This document shows positions 26,961 to 39,350 of a DNA stretch of 64,000 nt, one piece after another. Source of the DNA: Zeus faber (Eukaryota; Chordata; Actinopteri; Zeiformes; Zeidae); the NCBI GenBank assembly GCA_960531495.1, contig OY482861.1, forward strand, positions 1,240,001 to 1,304,000. The letters run 5' to 3'. A program made the translations under genes and the position numbers. The notes beneath the pieces are model-generated. The model saw only the letters and a program-made list of their open reading frames with translations, ran no database searches and was not told where the DNA came from. Numbering within the stretch: the stretch's first letter is position 1; each line of letters starts with the position of its first letter.

Positions 26961-29900
26961 AAGAATGAAAGAAAAATTGAAAGATTGAAAGATTGAAAGA
27001 AAGATTGAAAGATTGATTAAAAGAAAGATTGAAAGACTGAAAGAAAGATTGAAAGAAAGAAAGATTTATAGAAAGAATGAAAGAAAGATTGAAAAAAGAA
27101 AGATAGATTGAAAGAAAGATTGAAAGATTGAAAGAAAGAATGAAAGAAAGATTTAAAAAAAGTTTGAAAAAAAGAAAGATTGAAAGAAAGATTGAAAGAA
27201 AGATTGAAAGACTGAAGGAAAGAATGAAAGAAAGATGGAAAGAAAGATGGAAAGAAAGATTGAAAGAAGGAAAGATTAAAAGAAATATTGAAAGAAAGAT
27301 TGAAAGATTGAAAAAAAGAATGAAAGAATGATTGAAAGATTGAAAGATTGAAAGATTGAAAGAAAGAATGAAAGAAAGATGGAAAGAAAGATTGAAAGAA
27401 AGATTGAAAGACTGAAGGAAAGAATGAAAGAAAGATTGAAAGATTAAACAATTGAAAGAAAGATTGCAAGAAAGATTGAAAAAAGAAAGATTGAAAGAAA
27501 GAATGAAAGAAAGATTGAAAGAAAGATGGAAAGAAAGATTGAAAGAAATAAAAGAAAGATTGAAAGAAATAATGAAAGAAAGATTGAACGATTGGAAGAA
27601 ATATTGAAAGAGAAAAATTGAAAGTAAGAAAGATTGAAAGAAAGAATGAAAGAAAGATTGAAAGATTGAAGGAAAGAATGAAAGAAAGATTGAAAGAAAA
27701 ATTGAAAGAAAGATTGAAAGAAAGATTGAAAGACTGAAGGAAAGAATGAAAGAAAGATGGAAAGAAAGATGGAAAGAAAGATTGACAGAAAGATAGATTG
27801 AAAGAAATATTAAAAGAAAGATTGAAAGATTGAAAGAAAGAATGTAAGAATGATTGAAAGATTGAAAGATTGAAAGATTGAAAGAAAGAATGAAAGAAAG
27901 ACTGAAAGATTGAAAGAAAAATTGAAAGAAAGATTGAAAGATTGAAAGATTGAAAGAAAGATTGAAAGTTTGAAAGACAGATTGAAAGACTGAAAGAAAG
28001 ATTGCAAGAAAGATTGAAAAAAAAGAAAATTTTAAAGATAGAATAAAAGAAAGATTGAAAGAAAGATTGAAAAAAAAAGAAAGATTGAAAGATTGAAAGA
28101 AATATTGAAAGACAGAAAGATTGAAAGAAACAATGAAAGAAAGATTGAAAGATTAAAAGAAAGAATGAAAGAACGATTGAAAGAAAGATTGAAAGAAAGA
28201 TTGAAAGAAAGATTGAAAGAAAGATTGAATGAAAGATTGAAAGAAAGAATGAAAGAAAGATTGAAATAAAGAATGAAAGAAAGATTGAAAGAAAGATAGA
28301 AGGAAAGATTGAAAGATTGAATGATTGAAAGAAAGACTGAAAGAATGAATGACGGACAGAAAGATTGAAAGAAAGAATGAAAGAAAGATTGAAACAAAGA
28401 TTGAAAGACTGAAAGAAAGAATGAAAGAAAGATTGAAAGATTAAACAATTGAAAGAACGATTGCAAGAAAGATTGAAAAAAGAAAAATTGAAAGAAAGAA
28501 TGAAAGACTGAAGGAAAGAATGAAAGAAAGATGGAAAGAAAGATTGAAAGAAACAATGAAAGAAAGATTGAAAGATTAAAAGAAAGAATGAAAGAAAGAT
28601 TGAAAAATTGAAAGATTGAAAGAAAGACTAAAAGAAAGAAAGAACGATTGAAAGAAAGATTGAAAGAAAGAATGAAAGAAAGAATGAAAGAAAGATTGAA
28701 AGAAACAATGAAAGAAAGATTGAAAGATTAAAAGAGAGAATGAAAGAAAGATTGAAAAATTGAAAGATTGAAAGAAAGACTAAAAGAAAGAAAGAACGAT
28801 TGAAAGAAAGAATGAAAGAAAGATTGAAAAAAACATTGAAAGACTGAAGGAAAGAATGAAAGAAAGATTGAAAGATTAAACAATTGAAAGAAAGATTGCA
28901 AGAAAGATTGAAAAAAGAAAGATTGAAAGAAAGAATGAAAGAAAGATTGAAAGAAAGATGGAAAGAAAGATTGAAAGGAAGAAAGATTGAAAGAAATAAA
29001 AGAAAGATTGAAAGAAATAATGAAAGAAAGATTGAACGATTGGAAGAAATATTGAAAGAGAAAAATTGAAAGTAAGAAAGATTGAAAGAAAGAATGAAAG
29101 AAAGATTGAAAGATTGAAAGAAAGAATGAAAGAAAGATTGAAAGATTGAAATATTTAAAGAAAGAATGAAAGAAAGATTGAAAGATTGAAAGAAAGATTG
29201 AAAGAAAGATTGAAAGATTGAAATATTTAAAGAAAGATTGAAAGATTGAAATATTTAAAGATAGAATGAAAGAAAGATTGAAAGATTGAAAGAAAGATTG
29301 AAAGAAAGATTGAAAGATTGAAATATTTAAAGAAAGATTGAAAGATTGAAAGAAAGAATGAAAGAACGATTGAAAGAAAGAATGAAAGAATGAAAGAAAA
29401 ATTGACTGATTGAAAGAAATATTGAAAAAAGAAAGATTGAAAGAAAGAATGAAAGAAAGATTGAAAGAAAGATGGAAAGAAAGATTGAAAGAAAGAAAGA
29501 TTGAAAGAAATAATGAAAGAAAGATTGAACGATTGGAAGAAATATTGAAAGATAGAAAAATTGAAGGTAAGAAAGATTGAAAGAAAGAATGAAAGAAAGA
29601 TTGAAAGATTGAAAGAAAGAATGAAAGAAAAATTGAAAGATTGAAAGATTGAAAGAAAGATTGAAAGATTGATTTAAAGAAAGATTGAAAGACTGAAAGA
29701 AAGATTGAAAGAAAGAAAGATTTATAGAAAGAATGAAAGAAAGATTGAAAAAAGAAAGATAGATTGAAAGAAAGATTGAAAGATTGAAAGAAAGAATGAA
29801 AGAAAGATTTAAAAAAAGTTTGAAAAAAAGAAAGATTGAAAGAAAGATTGAAAGAAAGATTGAAAGACTGAAGGAAAGAATGAAAGAAAGATGGAAAGAA

Positions 29901-30027
29901 AGATGGAAAGAAAGATTGAAAGAAGGAAAGATTGAAAGAAATATTGAAAGAAAGATTGAAAGATTGAAAAAAAGAATGAAAGAATGATTGAAAGATTGAA
30001 AGATTGAAAGATTGAAAGAAAGAATGA
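26050..30027. repeat. 2,655-bp spaced duplication in the array
   Basis: About 26,050-27,370 is repeated at about 28,705-30,027 with an offset of 2,655-2,656 (GATTAAAAGAGAGAATG at 26,071 and 28,726; matched segments 26,229/28,884 and 27,128/29,784). The material between, roughly 27,370-28,705, is related but rearranged. Confidence 0.75.
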
Positions 30028-30399
30028 AAGAAAGATTGAAAGAAAGATGGAAAGAAAGATTGAAAGAAAGAAAGATTGAAAGAAATAATGAAAGAAAGAT
30101 TGAACGATTGGAAGAAATTTTGAAAGATAGAAAAATTGAAAGTAAGAAACATTGAAAGAAAGAATGAAAGAAAGATTGAAACATTAAAAATTGAAAGAAA
30201 GTTTGCAAGAAAGATTGAAAAAAGAAAGACTGAAAGAAAGAATGAAAGAAAGATTGAAAGATAGATGGATAGAAAGATTGAAAGAAAGAAAGATTGAAAG
30301 AATAACAAAAGAAAGATTGAAAGATTGGAATAAATATTGAAAGATAGAAAAATTGAAAGTAAGAAAGATTGAAAGAAAGAATTAAAGAAATATTGAAAG

Positions 30400-33300
30400 A
30401 TTGAAAGAAAGAATAAAAGAACGATTTAAAGAAAGAATGAAAGAATGAAAGAAAGATTGAATGATTGAAAGAATATTGAAAGAAAGAGAGAATGAAAGAA
30501 AGAAAGATTGAAAGAAAGATTGAAAGACTGAAAGAAACAATGAATAAAAGAATTAAAGAAAGATTGAAAGATTGAAAGATTGAAAGAAAGATTGAAAAAA
30601 GAATGATTGAAAGAAAGATTTAAAGAATGAAAGATTTAAAGAAAGATTGAAAGACTAAAAGTAAGAGTGAAAAAAAAGAATGAAAGAAAGATTGAAAGAT
30701 TGAAAGATTGAAAGAAAGAATGAAAGATTGAAAGAAAGAATGAAAGAACGATTGAAAGAAAGAATGAAAGAATGAAAGAAAGATTGAAAGATTGAAAGAA
30801 TATTGAAAGAAAGAGAGAATGAAAGTAAGAAAGATTGAAAGAAAGATTGAAAGTAAAAAAGATTGAAAGAAAGAATGAAAGAAAAATTGAAAGATTGAAA
30901 GATTGAAAGAAAGATTTAAAGAAAGATTTAAAGAAAGATTGAAAGACTGAAAGAAAGAATGAATAAAAGAATTAAAGAAAGATTGAAAGATCGAAAGATT
31001 GAAAGATTGAAAGAAATATTGAAAAAAGAATGATTAAAAGAAAGAAAGATTTAAAGAATGAAAGATTTAAAGAAAGATTGAAAGACTAAAAGTAAGAATG
31101 AAAAAAAAGAATGAAAGAAAGATTGAAAGATTGAAAGATTGAAAGAAAGAATGAAAGATTGAAAGAAAGAATGAAAGAACGATTGAAAGAAAGAATGAAA
31201 GAAAGATTGAAAGATTGAAAGAAATATTGAAAGAAAGAGAGAATGAAAGTAAGAAAGATGGAAAGAAAAATTGAAAGATTGAAAGATTGAAAGAAAGAAT
31301 TAAAGAAAGATTGAATGATTGAAAGATTGAAAGAAAAATTGAAAGAAAGATTGAAGAAAGAAAGATTTAAAGAAAAAAAGATTTAAAGAAAGATTGAAAG
31401 ACTAAAAGTAAGAGTGAAAAAAAAGATAGAAAGAAAGATTGAAAAAAGAAAGAAAGATTGAAAGAAAGATTGAAAGAAAGATTGAAAGAAAGAATGAAAG
31501 TTTGAAAGAAAGATTGAAAGAAAGATTGAAAGAAAGATTGAAAGACTGAAAGAAAAAATGAAAGAAAGATTAAAAGAGAGATTGAAAGATTGAAAGATTG
31601 AAAGAAAGAATGAAAGATTGAAAGAAAGAATGAAAGAATGAATGAAAGATTGAAAGATTGAAAGAAATATTGAAAAAAAGAAAGATTGAAAGTAAGAAAA
31701 ATTGAAAGAATGAATGAAAGAAACAAAAAAAGACTGATAAAAAGAAAGAATGTTTGAGGGATCAAATTATTTAAAGAAAGAAAGATTGAAAGAAAGATTT
31801 TAAGACTGAAATAAAGAATGAAAGAAAGATTGAAAGAAAGGTTGAAAGATAGAATGAAAGAAAGATTGAAATATTGAAAGTTTGAAAGAAAGATTGAAAG
31901 AAAGATTTAAAGAAAGATTGAAAGACTAAAAAAAAGAATGAAAGAAAGATTGAAAGGTTGAAAGAAAGAATGAAAGAATGAAAGAAAGATTGAAAGATTG
32001 AAAGAAAGATTGAAAGAAAGAATGAAAGTATGAAAGAAAGATTGAAAGATTAAAGGAAAGATTGAAAGAACGATTGAAAGAAAGAATGAAAGAACGAAAG
32101 AAAGATTGAAAGAAAGATTGAAAGTAATAAAGATTGAAAGAAGGAATGAAGGAAAAATTGAAAGTTTGAAAGACTGAAAGAATGAATGAAAGAAAGATTG
32201 AAAGATTGAAAGAAAGAAAGATTGAGAGAAAGAATGAAAGAATGAAAGAAAGATTGAAAGATTGAAAGAAATACTGAAAGAAAGAAAGAAAGATTGAAAG
32301 TAAGAATGATTGAAAGAAAGCTTGAAAGAAAGATTGAAAGAAGGAATGAAAGAAAGATTGAAAGATTGAAAGATTGAAAGAAAGAATGAAAGATTGAAAG
32401 AAAGAATGAAAGAACGATTGAAAGAAAGAATGAAAGAATGAAAGAAAGATTGAAAGATTGAAAGAATATTGAAAGAAAGAGAGAATGAAAGTAATAAAGA
32501 TGAAAAGAAAAATTGAAAGATTGAAAGATTGAAAGAAAGAATCAAAGAAAGATTGAATGATTGAAAGATTGAAAGAAAGATTGAAAGAAAGATTGAAGAA
32601 AGAAAGATTTAAAGAAAGATTGAAAGACTAAAAGTAAGAATGAAAAAAAAAATGAAAGAAAGACTGAAAAAAACAAAGAAAGATTGAAAGAAATAAAGAT
32701 TTAAAGAAAAAAAGATTTAAAGAAAGATTGAAAGACTAAAAGTAAGAATGAAAAAAAAGATTGAAAGAAAGATTGAAAAAAGAAAGAAAAATTGAAAGAA
32801 AGATTGAAAGAAAGATTGAAAGAAAGAATGAAAGTTTGAAAGAAAGATTGAAAGAAAGATTGAAAGAAAGATTGAAAGACTGAAAGAAAAAATGAAAGAA
32901 AGATTAAAAGAGAGATTGAAAGATTGAAAGATTGAAAGAAAGAATGAAAGATTGAAAGAAAGAATGAAAGAATGAATGAAAGATTAAAAGATTGAAAGAA
33001 ATATTGAAAAAAAGAAAGATTGAAAGTAAGAAAAATTGAAAGAATGAATGAAAGAAACAAAAAAGACTGATAAAAAGAAAGAATGTTTGAGAGATCAAAA
33101 TATTTAAAGAAAGAAAGATTGAAAGAAAGATTTTAAGACTGAAATAAAGAATGAAAGAAAGATTGAAAGAAAGGTTGAAAGATAGAATGAAAGAAAGATT
33201 GAAATATTGAAAGTTTGAAAGAAAGATTGAAAGAAAGATTTAAAGAAAGATTGAAAGACTAAAAAAAAGAATGAAAGAAAGATTGAAAGGTTGAAAGAAA

Positions 33301-36300
33301 GAATGAAAGAATGAAAGAAAGATTGAAAGATTGAAAGAAAGATTGAAAGAAAGAATGAAAGTATGAAAGAAAGATTGAAAGATTGAAGGAAAGATTGAAA
33401 GAACGATTGAAAGAAAGAATGAAAGTACGAAAGAAAGATTGAAAGAAAGATTGAAAGTAATAAAGATTGAAAGAAGGAATGAAGGAAAAATTGAAAGTTT
33501 GAAAGACTGAAAGAATGAATGAAAGAAAGATTGAAAGATTGAAAGAAAGAAAGATTGAGAGAAAGAATGAAAGAATGAAAGAAAGATTGAAAGATTGAAA
33601 GAAATACTGAAAGAAAGAAAGAAAGATTGAAAGTAAGAACGATTGAAAGAAAGCTTGAAAGAAAGATTGAAAGAAGGAATGAAAGAAAGATTGAAAGATT
33701 GAAATAAAGAATGAAAGATTGAAAGAAAGAATAAAAGAACGATTGAAAGAAAGAATGAAAGAATGAAAGAAAGATTGAAAGATTGAAAGAATATTGAAAG
33801 AAAGAGAGAATGAAAGTAAGAAAGATTGAAAGAAAGATTGAAAGTAAAAAAGATTGAAAGAAAGAATGAAAGAAAAATTGAAAGATTAAAGGATTGAAAG
33901 AAAGATTTAAAGAAAGATTGAAAGAAAGATTGAAAGACTGGAAGAAAGAATGAATAAAAGAATTAAAGAAAGATTGAAAGATTGAAAGATTGAAAGAAAG
34001 ATTGAAAAAAGAATGATTGAAAGAAAGAAAGATTTAAAGAATGAAAGATTTAAAGAAAGATTGAAAGACTAAAAGTAAGAATGAACAAAAAGAATGAAAG
34101 CAAGATTGAAAGATTGAAAGATTGAAAGAAAGAATGAAAGATTGAAAGAAAGAATGAAAGAATGAAAGAAAGATTGAAAGACTGAAAGAAATATTGAAAG
34201 AAAGAGAGAACGAAAGTAAGAAAGATTGAAAGAAAAATTGAAAGATTGAAAGATTGAAAGAAAGAATGAAAGAAAGATTGAAAGATTGAAAGAAATACTG
34301 AAAGAAAGAAAGAAAGATTGAAAGTAAGAACGATTGAAAGAAAGCTTGAAAGAAAGATTGAAAGAAAGAATGAAAGAAAGATTGAAAGATTGAAAGATTG
34401 AAAGAAAGAATGAAAGATTGATAGAAAGAATAAAAGAACGATTGAAAGAAAGAATGAAAGAATGAAAGAAAGATTGAAAGATTGAAAGAATATTGAAAGA
34501 AAGAGAGAATGAAAGTAAGAAAGATTGAAAGAAAGATTGAAAGTAAAAAAGATTGAAAGAAAGAATGAAAGAAAAATTGAAAGATTGAAAGACTGAAAGA
34601 AAGATTTAAAGAAAGATTTTAAGAAAGATTGAAAGACTGAAAGAAAGAATGAATAAAATAATTAAAGAAAGATTGAAAGATCGAAAGATTGAAAGATTGA
34701 AAGAAAGATTGAAAAAAGAATGATTGAAAGAAAGAAAGATTTAAAGAATGAAAGATTTAAAGAAAGATTGAAAGACTAAAAGTAAGAATGAAAAAAAAGA
34801 ATGAAAGAAAGATTGAAAGATTGAAAGATTGAAAGAAAGAATGAAAGATTGAAAGAAAGAATGAAAGAACGATTGAAAGAAAGAATGAAAGAATGAAAGA
34901 AAGATTGAAAGATTGAAAGAAATATTGAAAGAAAGAGAGAATGAAAGTAAGAAAGATGGAAAGAAAAATTGAAAGATTGAAAGATTGAAAGAAAGAATTA
35001 AAGAAAGATTGAATGATTGAAAGATTGAAAGAAAGATTGAAAGAAAGATTGAAGAAAGAAAGATTTAAAGAAAAAAAGATTTAAAGAAAGATTGAAAGAC
35101 TAAAAGTAAGAATGAAAAAAAAGATTGAAAGAAAGATTGAAAAAAGAAAGAAAGATTGAAAGAAAGATTGAAAGAAAGATTGAAAGAAAGATTGAAAGAC
35201 TGAAAGAAAAAATGAAAGAAAGATTAAAAGAGAGATTGAAAGATTGAAAGATTGAAAGAAAGAATGAAAGATTGAAAGAAAGAATGAAAGAATGAATGAA
35301 AGATTAAAAGATTGAAAGAAATATTGAAAAAAAGAAAGATTGAAAGTAAGAAAAATTGAAAGAATGAATGAAAGAAACAAAAAAAGACTGATAAAAAGAA
35401 AGAATGTTTGAGAGATCAAAATATTTAAAGAAAGAAAGATTGAAAGAAAGATTTTAAGACTGAAATAAAGAATGAAAGAAAGATTGAAAGAAAGGTTGAA
35501 AGATAGAATGAAAGAAAGATTGAAATATTGAAAGTTTGAAAGAAAGATTGAAAGAAAGATTTAAAGAAAGATTGAAAGACTAAAAAAAAGAATGAAAGAA
35601 AGATTGAAAGGTTGAAAGGAAGAATGAAAGAATGAAAGAAAGATTGAAAGATTGAAAGAAAGATTGAAAGAAAGAATGAAAGTATGAAAGAAAGATTGAA
35701 AGATTGAAGGAAAGATTGAAAGAACGATTGAAAGAAAGAATGAAAGAACAAAAGAAAGATTGAAAGAAAGATTGAAAGTAATAAAGATTGAAAGAAGGAA
35801 TGAAGGAAAAATTGAAAGTTTGAAAGACTGAAAGAATGAATGAAAGATAGATTAAAAGATTGAAAGAAAGAAAGATTGAGAGAAAGAATGAAAGAATGAA
35901 AGAAAGATTGAAAGATTGAAAGAAATACTGAAAGAAAGAAAGAAAGATTGAAAGTAAGAACGATTGAAAGAAAGCTTGAAAGAAAGATTGAAAGAAGGAA
36001 TGAAAGAAAGATTGAAAGATTGAAAGATTGAAATAAAGAATGAAAGATTGAAAGAATGAATAAAAGAACGATTGAAAGAAAGAATGAAAGAATGAAAGAA
36101 AGATTGAAAGATTGAAAGAATATTGAAAGAAAGAGAGAATGAAAGTAAGAAAGATTGAAAGAAAGATTGAAAGTAAAAAAGATTGAAAGAAAGAATGAAA
36201 GAAAAATTGAAAGATTGAAAGATTGAAAGAAAGATTTAAAGAAAGATTGAAAGAAAGATTGAAAGACAGGAAGAAAGAATGAATAAAAGAATTAAAGAAA

Positions 36301-38150
36301 GATTGAAAGATTGAAAGATTGAAAGATTGAAAGAAAGATTGAAAAAAGAATGATTGAAAGAAAGAAAGATTTAAAGAATGAAAGATTTAAAGAAAGATTG
36401 AAAGACTAAAAGTAAGAATGAAAAAAAAGAATGAAAGCAAGATTGAAAGATTGAAAGATTGAAAGAAAGAATGAAAGATTGAAAGAAAGAATGAAAGAAT
36501 GAAAGAAAGATTGAAAGACTGAAAGAAATATTGAAAGAAAGAGAGAATGAAAGTAAGAAAGATTGAAAGAAAAATTGAAAGATTGAAAGATTGAAAGAAA
36601 GAATGAAAGAAAGATTGAAAGATTGAAAGAAATACTGAAAGAAAGAAAGAAAGATTGAAAGTAAGAACGATTGAAAGAAAGCTTGAAAGAAAGATTGAAA
36701 GAAAGAATGAAAGAAAGATTGAAAGATTGAAAGATTGAAAGAAAGAATGAAAGATTGAAAGGTAGAATAAAAGAACGATTGAAAGAAAGAATGACAGAAT
36801 GAAAGAAAGATTGAAAGATTGAAAGAATATTGAAAGAAAGAGAGAATGAAAGTAAGAAAGATTGAAAGAAAGATTGAAAGTAAAAAAGATTGAAAGAAAG
36901 AATGAAAGAAAAATTGAAAGATTGAAAGATTGAAAGAAAGATTTAAAGAAAGATTGAAAGACTGAAAGAAAGAATGAATAAAAGAATTAAAGAAAGATTG
37001 AAAGATCGAAAGATTGAAAGATTGAAAGAAAGATTGAAAAAAGAATGATTGAAAGAAAGAAAGATTTAAAGAATGAAAGATTTAAAGAAAGATTGAAAGA
37101 CTAAAAGTAAGAATGAAAAAAAAGAATGAAAGAAAGATTGAAAGATTGAAAGATTGAAAGAAAGAATGAAAGATTGAAAGAAAGAATGAAAGAACGATTG
37201 AAAGAAAGAATGAAAGAATGAAAGAAAGATTGAAAGAAATATTGAAAGAAAGAGAGAATGAAAGTAAGAAAGATGGAAAGAAAAATTGAAAGATTGAAAG
37301 ATTGAAAGAAAGAATTAAAGAAAGATTGAATGATTGAAAGATTGAAAGAAAGATTGAAAGAAAGATTGAAGAAAGAAAGATTTAAAGAAAAAAAGATTTA
37401 AAGAAAGATTGAAAGACTAAAAGTAAGAATGAAAAAAAAGATTGAAAGAAAGATTGAAAAAAGAAAGAAAGATTGAAAGAAAGATTGAAAGAAAGATTGA
37501 AAGAAAGAATGGAAGTTTGACAGAAAGATTGAAAGAAAGATTGAAAGAAAGATTGAAAGAAAGATTGAAAGACTGAAAGAAAAAATGAAAGAAAGATTAA
37601 AAGAGAGATTGAAAGATTGAAAGATTGAAAGAAAGAATGAAAGATTGAAAGAAAGAATGAAAGAATGAATGAAAGATTAAAAGATTGAAAGAAATATTGA
37701 AAAAAAGAAAGATTGAAAGTAAGAAAAATTGAAAGAATGAATGAAAGAAACAAAAAAAGACTGATAAAAGGAAAGAATGTTTGAGAGATCAAAATATTTA
37801 AAGAAAGAAAGATTGAAAGAAAGATTTTAAGCCTGAATTAAAGAATTAAAGAAAGATTGAAAGAAAGGTTGAAAGATAGAATGAAAGAAAGATTGAAAGA
37901 TTGAAAGTTGTAAAGAAAGATTGAAAGAAAGATTTAAAGAAAGATTGAAAGACTAAAAAAAAGAATGAAAGAAAGATTGAAAGGTTGAAAGAAAAAATGA
38001 AAGAATGAAAGAAAGATTGAAAGATTGAAAGAAAGATTGGAAGAAAGAATGAAAGTATGAAAGAAAGATTGAAAGATTGAAGGAAAGATTGAAAGAACGA
38101 TTGAAAGAGAGAATGAAAGAATGAAAGAAAGATTGAAAGATTGAAAGAAA
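30400..38150. repeat. Third array domain, units marked by TGTTTGAGAGATCAAA
   Basis: A low-copy non-GAAA marker, TGTTTGA(G)AGATCAAA, occurs at 31,751, 33,084, 35,405 and 37,778. The spacings are 1,333, 2,321 and 2,373 bp. Each marker sits in the same context, preceded by GAAACAAAAAAAGACTGATAA-type words and followed by TATTTAAAGAAAG and a TTTTAAGACTGAAATAAAG-like run. The 1.33-kb interval looks like a shortened form of the about 2.35-kb unit. This domain shares little order with unit U. Confidence 0.8.
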
Positions 38151-38156
38151 GATTGA

Positions 38157-39350
38157 AAGTAATAAAGATTGAAAGAAGGAATGAAGGAAAAATTGAATGT
38201 TTGAAAGACTGAAAGAATGAATGAAAGAAAGCTTGAAAGAAAGATTGAAAGAAAGATTTTAAGAAAGGTTGAAAGACTGAAAGAATGAATGAAAGTAAGA
38301 ATGATTGAAAGATTGAAAGAAAGAATGAAAGATTGAAAGAAAGAATATAAGAACGATTGAAAGAAAGATTGAAAGTAAGATTGAAAGTTTGAAAGAAAGA
38401 TTGAAAGAAAAATTGAAAGAAAGATTGAAAGACTGAAGGAAAGAATGAGTGAAAGATTGAAAGAAAGATTAAAAGAAAAAAAGATTGAAAGTATTAAAGA
38501 CTGAAAAAAATATTGAAAGAAAGATTTAAAGACTGAAAGATAGAATGAAAGAAAGATTGAAAGATTGAAAGATTGAAAGAAAGAATGAAAGAAAGATTGA
38601 AAGACTGAAAAAAATATTGAAAGAAAGATTGAAAGATTGAAAGATAGAATGAAAGAAAGATTGAAAGATTGAAAGATTGAAAGAAAGAATGAAAGAAAGA
38701 TTGAAAGACTGAAAGAAAGAATGAAAGAAAGATTGAAAGTGCGAAAGAAAGAATGAAAGAATTAAAGAAAGATTGAAAGAAATATTGAAAGAAAGAATGA
38801 AAGATTGAAAGAAAGAATGAAAGTAATAAAGATTGAAAGAAGGAATGAAGGAAAAATTGAATGTTTGAAAGACTGAAAGAATGAATGAAAGAAAGCTTGA
38901 AAGAAAGATTGAAAGAAAGATTTTAAGAAAGGTTGAAAGACTGAAAGAAAGAATGAAAGAAAGAATGATTGAAAGATTGAAAGAAAGAATGAAAGATTGA
39001 AAGAAAGAATATAAGAACGATTGAAAGAAAGATTGAAAGTAAGATTGAAAGTTTGAAAGAAAGATTGAAAGAAAAATTGAAAGAAAGATTGAAAGACTGA
39101 AGGAAAGAATGAGTGAAAGATTGAAAGAAAGATTAAAAGAAAAAAAGATTGAAAGTATTAAAGATAGAATGAAAGAAAGATTGAAAGATTGAAAGATTGA
39201 AAGAAAGAATGAAATAAAGATTGAAAGACTGAAAGAAAGAATGAAAGAAAGATTGAAAGTGCGAAAGAAAGAATGAAAGAATTAAAGAAAGATTGAAAGA
39301 AATATTGAAAGAAAGATTGAAAGATTGAAAGAAAGATTGAAAGAAAGATT
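38157..39350. repeat. 664-bp tandem duplication
   Basis: GTAATAAAGATTGAAAGAAG near 38,158 recurs at about 38,822 (+664). It carries the same run of unusual words (GAATGTTTGAAAGACTG, GCTTGAAAG, GAATATAAGAACG, GAATGAGTGAAAG, AGTGCGAAAG). The second copy lacks a short stretch near 39,160, so the copies lose register afterwards. Confidence 0.75.
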
